A stretch of 12,001 nt of DNA, from positions 1 through 12,001 of the forward strand of contig DATLXM010000075.1 of the NCBI GenBank assembly GCA_035575835.1. Reading direction: 5' to 3'. Positions 6,957 through 12,001 of the stretch are shown in pieces. How positions within the stretch are numbered: position 1 is the stretch's first letter; each line of letters begins with the position of its first letter. A program made the position numbers and the translations under genes. The notes under the pieces were generated by a model. That model was not told where the DNA came from. It saw only the letters and a list, made by a program, of their open reading frames with translations, and searched no databases. Source of the DNA: Gaiellasilicea sp035575835. GTDB taxonomy: Bacteria > Actinomycetota > Thermoleophilia > Gaiellales > Gaiellaceae.

Positions 6957-7504
6957 GCCGACTCCCCCAGGCGGTCGAGCTCGTCTTCGTCCCGCGTCTT
7001 GGTTCCGAGGATGACCCCGCCGATCGCCGCGACCAGGAGCACGATCGAGGTGATCTCGAACGCGAGCAGGTGATCGGTCAGGAAGAGGCGACCGATCTCG
7101 GCGGGGCTGCCGAACGAGCGCTCGATGTCGGCCTCTTGGGAGAGCGCGTCGCCGGCCTTGAGCCCGATCACGACGACGATCTCGACGAGGAGCGCGGTCG
7201 CGGCGACGACCGCACCGGCCGACACCCAGGTCGGCCCACCTTCGAAGGGCGTGTCGGCGCGGCCGCCGAGGTAGGCGATCACGAAGAGGAACATCACCAT
7301 CACGGCACCCGCGTAGACGAGCACCTGCGCGGCGGCGAGGAACTCGGCCGAGGCGAGCAGGAAGAGGACGGCGAGCGAGGCGAGGTTTCCGATCAGCGCG
7401 AGCGCCGAGAAGAACGGGTTGCCGAACGAGACGACCGCGATCCCCGAGCCGAGGCAGGCGCCGGCGGCCAGGATCCAGATCGCCCAGACGAGGATGTCGC
7501 CCAT
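6953..7504 (-). CDS. nuoJ: NADH-quinone oxidoreductase subunit J
   Basis: This 183-residue membrane protein (ND6 homologue) has five likely helices. The family core is clear: FGNPFFSALALIGNLAS (28-44), Glu54 in ASAEFLAAAQVLVYAGAVMVMFLFVI (51-76), then helices at about 94-115 and 148-168. A soluble loop at 117-140 (KAGDALSQEADIERSFGSPAE) is more acidic than usual but the region varies in the family. The ATG at 7502-7504 overlaps the nuoI stop by one base (TGATG), so the start is well fixed; the TGA overlaps the nuoK start. In complex I, NuoJ lies between NuoH and NuoK, where a helix rearrangement is thought to couple quinone chemistry to proton movement. Confidence 0.96.
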   Translation of the reverse strand: MGDILVWAIWILAAGACLGSGIAVVSFGNPFFSALALIGNLASLAVLFLLASAEFLAAAQVLVYAGAVMVMFLFVIAYLGGRADTPFEGGPTWVSAGAVVAATALLVEIVVVIGLKAGDALSQEADIERSFGSPAEIGRLFLTDHLLAFEITSIVLLVAAIGGVILGTKTRDEDELDRLGESA

Positions 7505-8001
7505 CAGCTGGAGGTCTTGTAGGCGGGGATCGGCGTGTCGTACAGGGCTGCGTCGGCGACCGGGACACGCTTCATCGGCGGCGCGAGCAGCATGTCCTTC
7601 GTGTAGATCAGGTCGTCGCGCGAGTACTCGGAGATCTCGAACTCGTTCCCCAGGGTGATCGCGTCGAAGGGGCACGCCAGCTCGCAGTAGCCGCAGAAGA
7701 TGCAGCGGCTGAGGTTGATCTCGTAGATCCGTGCGTAGCGCTCGCCTGCCGAGACGCGATTCTCGGGGGTGTTCTCCGCCGGGACGACGCGAATGCAGTC
7801 GGCCGGGCAGGCGGCGGCGCAGAGCGAGCAGCCGACGCACTTCTCCAGGCCGTTCTCGTGCACGTTCAGCCGGTGCCGGCCGCGGAAGCGCGGGTAGATC
7901 GGGCGCTTGTACTCCGGGTACTGCTCGGTGACCGGCTTCTTGAAGATCTGCCGGAAGGTCACGGCGAAGCCCTTCGGGGTTCCCCAGCCTGAAGGGCTCA
8001 T
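7504..8001 (-). CDS. nuoI: NADH-quinone oxidoreductase subunit I (two [4Fe-4S] clusters)
   Basis: The product has 165 residues from the chosen start and carries clusters N6a and N6b, which pass electrons from NuoG towards N2. The two ferredoxin motifs are complete: Cys55, 58, 61, 65 in CVGCSLCAAACP and Cys100, 103, 106, 110 in CIFCGYCELACP. The N-terminal amphipathic stretch GFAVTFRQIFKKPVTEQYPE and the block PRFRGRHRLN are typical. I chose the ATG at 7999-8001 because GGGAG (8010-8014) precedes it by eight bases and the protein then starts close to the family core. A GTG at 8032-8034, also with an AGGAG upstream, would add eleven residues (MPVLPAPGAGT), so it cannot be excluded. The stop overlaps nuoJ by one base. 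Confidence 0.96.
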   Translation of the reverse strand: MSPSGWGTPKGFAVTFRQIFKKPVTEQYPEYKRPIYPRFRGRHRLNVHENGLEKCVGCSLCAAACPADCIRVVPAENTPENRVSAGERYARIYEINLSRCIFCGYCELACPFDAITLGNEFEISEYSRDDLIYTKDMLLAPPMKRVPVADAALYDTPIPAYKTSS

Positions 8002-8017
8002 TGTTCCCGCTCCCGGC

Positions 8018-8032
8018 GCCGGCAAAACCGGC
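8018..8032 (-). repeat. Small inverted repeat just upstream of nuoI
   Basis: GCCGG (8018-8022) and CCGGC (8028-8032) can form a 5-base-pair stem with a 5-base loop; on the minus strand the loop reads TTTTG. It lies between two possible nuoI starts and could affect access to the upstream GTG. No T-run follows, so it is not a terminator. A second weak pair, GTGAGC (8047-8052) with GCTCAC (8067-8072), surrounds the end of nuoH. Either could be chance in such GC-rich DNA. Confidence 0.3.
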
Positions 8033-8068
8033 ACCTCCGCTCCTGGGTGAGCTCCGTCGAGCCTACGC

Positions 8069-9058
8069 TCACAGCGCCACCACCAGGATCGCGGTCACGA
8101 CGGCGTTCAGGGTCGCGACGGGGAGGAGCACCTTCCAGCCGAAGCGCATCAGCTGGTCGTAGCGCAGGCGGGGGAGCGTCGTCCGGATCCAGATGAAGAG
8201 GAAGAGGAGGACGAGCAGCTTCAGGATGAACCAGAGCGGTCCGAGCCAGTCGAGGACGAAGAAGTGCCAGCCGCCGAGGAAGAGCGTCACGGCGAGGCCC
8301 GAGAGCGTGATCAGGTTGATGTACTCGCTCATCGTGAAGAGACCGAAGCGCATCCCGCCGTACTCGGTGTGGTACCCGGCAACGAGTTCCTGCTCGGCCT
8401 CCGGGAGGTCGAACGGCGCCCGAGCGGTCTCCGCGGTCCCGGCCAGGAGGAAGACGACGAAGCCGACGAACTGCGGCACGATGTACCACCAGGTGCCGTC
8501 CTGGCCCGCCACGATCTCGGTCAGCGAAAGCGACTGCGCCATCAGGATGACGCCGAGGACGCTGAGCGCGAGCGAGACCTCGTAGGAGACGAGCTGTGCG
8601 CAGGTGCGCATCGCCCCGAGGAGGGCGAACTTCGAGTCTGAGGCCCAGCCGGCGACGATGAAGCCGAAGGTGCCGATCGAGCCGATCGCGAAGATCAGGA
8701 TCAGGGAGATCGGGACGTCCACGACCTGACCGTCGACCTGGTAGCCGAAGATCTCCCAGCCCGGCCCGAACGGGATCACCGAGAAGGTCGAGAGCGCCGT
8801 GAACGCGGCCACGAACGGGGAGGCGATATAGAGCGCGTCCACCGCGGAGGCGGGGAAGAAGCTTTCCTTCCGGATCAGCTTCATCAGGTCGGCGGCGGGC
8901 TGCAGAAGCCCGAAGGGGCCCGCCCGGTTGGGGCCGTAGCGCTGCTGCATCCGGCCCATGATCTTCCGCTCGGCCAGGGTCAGGTAGGCGAAGCCGACGA
9001 GGACGAGGTTGATGATGATCACCGCCTTGATCGCCGAGATCCACCAGGGCTCGGTCAT
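8069..9058 (-). CDS. nuoH: NADH-quinone oxidoreductase subunit H
   Basis: This 329-residue, roughly eight-helix protein (ND1 homologue) anchors the peripheral arm and forms the membrane side of the quinone pocket. Family blocks are all present: LAERKIMGRMQQRYGPNRAG (29-47, with Glu30), GPFGLLQPAADLMKLIRKE (47-65), RTCAQLVSYEVSL (151-163, Glu160), GTAETARAPFDLPEAEQEL (207-225, Glu210, Asp217, Glu220, Glu222) and AGYHTEYGGMRFGLF (227-241). The ATG at 9056-9058 overlaps the nuoG TGA as ATGA. The C-terminal block RTTLPRLRYDQLMRFGWK is canonical. It is followed by the longest gap inside this operon, about 67 bases to the preferred nuoI start. Length is normal. Confidence 0.97.
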   Translation of the reverse strand: MTEPWWISAIKAVIIINLVLVGFAYLTLAERKIMGRMQQRYGPNRAGPFGLLQPAADLMKLIRKESFFPASAVDALYIASPFVAAFTALSTFSVIPFGPGWEIFGYQVDGQVVDVPISLILIFAIGSIGTFGFIVAGWASDSKFALLGAMRTCAQLVSYEVSLALSVLGVILMAQSLSLTEIVAGQDGTWWYIVPQFVGFVVFLLAGTAETARAPFDLPEAEQELVAGYHTEYGGMRFGLFTMSEYINLITLSGLAVTLFLGGWHFFVLDWLGPLWFILKLLVLLFLFIWIRTTLPRLRYDQLMRFGWKVLLPVATLNAVVTAILVVAL

Positions 9059-11244
9059 GGCGACTTCACCACCTCGACGTCGCGATGGAGGTCGGCGGCG
9101 TGCTCCTCGGCGACGCGGACGGTGCCCGCCGTGAGGGCGCGGCTGACCCGGGCCTGCAGTTCCACCGACGTGCCGTTCGAGCGAACCGTGACCGGGTCGC
9201 CGTTCGCGATCTGGCGGCGCTGCGCGTCGTCGTAGGCGAGCTCGACCTCGGCGGCCGGACGCTGGAACCGAAGCTCGGGTACGCGCTCGACCGCGGGGCC
9301 GGAGAAAAGCGGCCGGTAGCGGAGCAGGCGCAGGTTGCCGAGGAAGTGCTCGGGCGTGTCCGCGGCCGGAGGGGAGGCGGGTGACGACGCGGGTGCGGGC
9401 GCCTCGTAGGGGGTACGGGCGGCCAGCGGAGCGCGCTCGCCGACCTCGCCGAAGCTGAGCGTGGTGGCGACTCTCTCGGAGAGCTCCGCGAACACGAGCG
9501 AGGCGTGCGGCGAGAGCTCGACGCCGAAGCGTTCGGCGAGCTTCGAGATCCATGCGAGCTCGTCGGGGACGGGAGGGATCACGCTCCGGCGGAGGCGCTG
9601 GACTCGCCCTTCGAGATTGACGAAGGAGCCGTCGCGCTCGAGATAGCTCGTGCCGGGCAGAACGAGGTCTGCCCAGCCGAGAGCGAGGCCCTGATACATC
9701 GTCAGGGCGACCACGTGCTCGGCCCTCTCGGCGAGCGCGCGGACGGCGGGGTCGGATGCGGCCTCGTCGCCGGAGACGATCAGGAGCCCGATCGGCTCCG
9801 GGTTCTCCTCGTCGCCGTCCGCCGCTGCAGCCCAAGCCTCGGCGACTCCGCGTCCGTTCGGGGTTGCGGGCAGCTGGAAGGCGGCGCACCCGGGCTTGCC
9901 GTCGAAGCCGAGCGAGTGCGCGAGCTCGGCGAGCCGGGCGCCGCCCCCACCGCCGCGACCGGACCAGATCAGCACCGCGGAGTCGGACGCGCGCAGGCGG
10001 CTCTCGAGCTCCGGGTCGAGCGTCGCCTCGGCCTGCTCGATCACCTCGCCGCCGTTTCGCCGAGCCTGCTTGATCCAGAGCTCGACGATCGGGGCGCGGT
10101 CGGCGACCCGTTCCTCGCCGATCACGACGACGAGCTTCGCGTGTCCGATCGTGGAGAGCGGGGCGCGGAAGGCGTCGAGCGCGGAGGAGGTCGCCTCGGG
10201 CAGGACCGCTGAGTGGGCGCCGAGCCCTTCCCGGAGGAGGCGGCCGAGCGCGTAGGCCTGCTCGACCGTCTCCGAGCCGGAGAGCGCGGTCACGATCCGG
10301 CCACCCGCCCCGCGGAGGAGCGCCTCGGCGCGGTCGAGCGCGTCGTCCCACGAGATCTCGCCGAAGCCGCGCCGGCGGACGCGCTCGAGCGGCGTCGTGA
10401 TCCGGTCTTCGGCGTAGAGGTGCGGGTAGGCGAAGCGGCCCTTGTCACAGAGCCAGCCCATGTCGACCTCGGGGTGGTTGCGAGAGAGGATCCGCTTGAC
10501 CTTGCCCTCGCGTGTGGTCGCGCTGATGTTGCAGCCGACGGGGCAGAGGCCGCAGACGGTGGGCACGTTCTGGATCTCCCACGGTCTGGCCTCGAAGCGG
10601 TACTGGGTCGAGGTGAGCGCACCGACCGGGCAGAGCTCGATCACGTTGCCGCTGAACGGGGCGCGGTAGGGCTCGTTCTCGAAGGTGGTGATCATCGACA
10701 TCGCACCGCGGTTCCGGGCCACGAGTTGGCCGTCCTCGGCGACGCTCTCCGAGAAGCGGGTGCAGCGGTAGCAGAGGATGCAGCGTTCGCGGTCGAGCGC
10801 GATCGTGGGCGAGATCGGGATCGGCTTGTCGAACGTGCGCTTCGGAAAAGTCATCCGGGTCTGGCCCGGGCCGTACCTGAACGTCAGGTCCTGGAGCGGG
10901 CACTCGCCGCCCTTGTCGCAGACCGGGCAGTCGAGCGGATGGTTGACCAGCAGGAACTCGACGATCGCGTTCTGGGCGGACTTGACGCGGTCGGAGGTGG
11001 TGTTGACGACCATGCCGTCGCGTACGGGCGTCGAGCAGGAGGTCTGCAGCTGGGGGATGCCCTCGATCTCGACGAGGCACATGCGGCATGCCCCGACGGG
11101 CTGGCCGAGCTTGGGCTCGTAGCAGAAGTACGGGATCTCGACGTCGCCGCCCTTCGCGGCGTCGACGAGCATCGAGCCCTCCGGCGCGGTGATCTCGCGT
11201 CCGTCGATCTCGAACGAGATCTGCTTGATCTCCGGGCGGGCCAT
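9055..11244 (-). CDS. nuoG: NADH-quinone oxidoreductase subunit G, with N7 cluster ligands
   Basis: A 729-residue protein, somewhat short for actinobacterial NuoG. The N-terminal ferredoxin domain binds N1b through Cys41, 53, 56 and 70. His102, Cys106, Cys109 and Cys115 (HPLDCPVCDKGGEC) bind N5; Cys155, 158, 161 and Cys205 bind N4. Cys231, 234, 238 and Cys266 match the additional N7 cluster, found in only some bacterial lineages. From about 225 the protein is a molybdopterin-oxidoreductase-like domain kept for structure, with the late block LVLPGTSYLERDGSFVNLEG (527-546). Residues 611-631 form a Pro/Ala/Ser linker, then a C-terminal dinucleotide-binding-like domain (about 635-729). It begins 6 bases after nuoF and its TGA overlaps nuoH. 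In the cell it sits in the cytoplasmic arm and relays electrons from NuoF to NuoI. Confidence 0.97.
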   Translation of the reverse strand: MARPEIKQISFEIDGREITAPEGSMLVDAAKGGDVEIPYFCYEPKLGQPVGACRMCLVEIEGIPQLQTSCSTPVRDGMVVNTTSDRVKSAQNAIVEFLLVNHPLDCPVCDKGGECPLQDLTFRYGPGQTRMTFPKRTFDKPIPISPTIALDRERCILCYRCTRFSESVAEDGQLVARNRGAMSMITTFENEPYRAPFSGNVIELCPVGALTSTQYRFEARPWEIQNVPTVCGLCPVGCNISATTREGKVKRILSRNHPEVDMGWLCDKGRFAYPHLYAEDRITTPLERVRRRGFGEISWDDALDRAEALLRGAGGRIVTALSGSETVEQAYALGRLLREGLGAHSAVLPEATSSALDAFRAPLSTIGHAKLVVVIGEERVADRAPIVELWIKQARRNGGEVIEQAEATLDPELESRLRASDSAVLIWSGRGGGGGARLAELAHSLGFDGKPGCAAFQLPATPNGRGVAEAWAAAADGDEENPEPIGLLIVSGDEAASDPAVRALAERAEHVVALTMYQGLALGWADLVLPGTSYLERDGSFVNLEGRVQRLRRSVIPPVPDELAWISKLAERFGVELSPHASLVFAELSERVATTLSFGEVGERAPLAARTPYEAPAPASSPASPPAADTPEHFLGNLRLLRYRPLFSGPAVERVPELRFQRPAAEVELAYDDAQRRQIANGDPVTVRSNGTSVELQARVSRALTAGTVRVAEEHAADLHRDVEVVKSP

Positions 11245-11250
11245 CGTGCC

Positions 11251-12001
11251 CTAGACCGGCCCGGCCTCGGCGGCGGCGGCCAGCTCGCCCGCCCCCTGGG
11301 CGGGGAGGTGCGCGAGGTCGTTGGCCACCCGCGCGTCCTCGATGTGCTGCTCGAACTCGCCGCGGAAGTGCTTGATCATCGAGCCGATCGGCATCGCCAT
11401 CGAGTCCCCGAGCACGCACAGGCAGTTGCCGATGATGTTCTGCTGGACCTCGGCCATGATCTCGAGGTCCATCGGCGTCGCCTCGCCGCAGTCGATGCGC
11501 TCCAGCATCGAGACCGTCCAGGTGGTGCCCTCGCGGCAGGGCACGCACTTGCCACAGCTCTCGTGGCGGTAGAAGCCGGCGAGGCGCAACGCGAGCGGGA
11601 CCAGCGGCTGGGAGTCGTCGACCACGATCATCGAGGCCGTGCCGAGCATCGATCCGGCCTCGGCCATCGCCTCGTAGGTGAAGGGCAGGTCGAGGTGCTC
11701 CTTGGTCAACACCGGCGCCGACGAGCCGCCGGGGAAGAAGCACTTGAGGTCACGCCCCTCGGGCGGGCCTCCGGCCAGGCCGTAGATGATCTCGCGCACG
11801 GGGATGCCGAGCTCGACCTCGAAGTTCCCCGGCCGCTGCACGTTGCCCGACACCGAGACCAGCTTCGTCCCCTTCGACTTGTCGACTCCCATCGCCGCGA
11901 ACCACTCGGCACCCTTCTCGATGATCGCCGGGGTGTTGCACAGCGTCTCGACGTTGTTGATCAGCGTCGGGCCCTGGTAGAGGCCCTGGTTGGCGGGAAA
12001 C
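11251..12001 (-). CDS. nuoF: NADH-quinone oxidoreductase subunit F, N-terminus beyond window edge
   Basis: About 249 codons of the C-terminal part are visible; the open frame runs off the right edge, so the start and the main FMN/NADH-binding loops are not seen. The fragment begins FPANQGLYQGPTLINNVETL, the standard NuoF block after the flavin domain, followed by the SLBB-like region (VSVSGNVQRPGNFEV, GGSSAPVL). The N3 [4Fe-4S] ligands are complete: three cysteines in ESCGKCVPCREGT and the fourth in CLCVLGD, followed by FRGEFEQHI. NuoF oxidises NADH with FMN and hands electrons to N3. The C-terminal tail after about 11330 is Ala/Gly-rich and variable. The TAG is only 6 bases from nuoG. An internal ATG at 11890-11892 is not the true start, as conserved sequence continues upstream. 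Confidence 0.97.
   Translation of the reverse strand, partial: FPANQGLYQGPTLINNVETLCNTPAIIEKGAEWFAAMGVDKSKGTKLVSVSGNVQRPGNFEVELGIPVREIIYGLAGGPPEGRDLKCFFPGGSSAPVLTKEHLDLPFTYEAMAEAGSMLGTASMIVVDDSQPLVPLALRLAGFYRHESCGKCVPCREGTTWTVSMLERIDCGEATPMDLEIMAEVQQNIIGNCLCVLGDSMAMPIGSMIKHFRGEFEQHIEDARVANDLAHLPAQGAGELAAAAEAGPV

Noticed and set aside
8018..8032. Possible intrinsic terminator between nuoH and nuoI
   Set aside because: The stem is only five base pairs, the T-run is in the loop rather than after the stem, and the downstream genes belong to the same complex.
9059..10351. Upstream extension of the nuoH frame (possible 760-residue fusion)
   Set aside because: The extension is an Arg/Pro/Ala-rich shadow of nuoG in another frame; real NuoH begins at the ATG overlapping the nuoG stop.
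1..12001. CRISPR arrays, insertion sequences, tRNA or rRNA genes, tandem repeats
   Set aside because: I scanned for spaced direct repeats, transposase-like frames, terminal inverted repeats and RNA signatures and saw none; frequent GATC and CGATCG words arise from Ile ATC codons beside G or C.

Overview
This is very GC-rich bacterial DNA, dense with genes; no non-coding gap is longer than about 70 bases. Codon choice strongly favours C or G in third position (CTC, GTC, ATC, GAG, GCG), and several starts are GTG. Together with a complete nuoF-to-nuoN gene order, a DUF1028 protein and a UPF0173 hydrolase, this suggests a high-GC actinobacterium, perhaps of the class Thermoleophilia. The class-level guess is an inference from composition and protein flavour, not proven here.

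Right and centre (1844-12001, minus strand): the distal part of a respiratory complex I (NADH:quinone oxidoreductase) operon, transcribed right to left. The order is nuoF (cut by the window edge), nuoG, nuoH, nuoI, nuoJ, nuoK, nuoL, nuoM, nuoN. NuoF, NuoG and NuoI carry the FMN and iron-sulphur electron path (N3, N1b, N4, N5, N7, N6a, N6b). NuoH forms the quinone-site membrane subunit, NuoJ and NuoK are small membrane subunits, and NuoL, NuoM and NuoN are antiporter-like proton channels. Most junctions overlap by 1-4 bases (ATGA, GTGA or TGATG) or are separated by 6-25 bases, so this is one translationally coupled transcript. nuoA-E should lie to the right of the window.

Left (1-1833): nuoN converges, with a 10-base gap, on a plus-strand gene for a small four-helix membrane protein of unknown function (1456-1833). 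That gene diverges from a minus-strand cluster of three tightly packed genes: a UPF0173/UlaG-type metallo-beta-lactamase-fold hydrolase (696-1409), a short unrecognised protein of 89 residues (430-699), and a DUF1028 protein of the Ntn-hydrolase type, cut by the left edge (1-425).

Most of the window is ordinary complex I. The points that deserve a second look are: NuoL lacks the usually invariant transmembrane-helix-5 glutamate (Gly147 in its place, with the other channel residues kept); the DUF1028 gene has no ATG/GTG/TTG where its conserved N-terminus begins, only an ATC; and a small unannotated-looking gene sits between the hydrolase and the DUF1028 gene. I found no mobile element, CRISPR array, RNA gene or obviously novel system.
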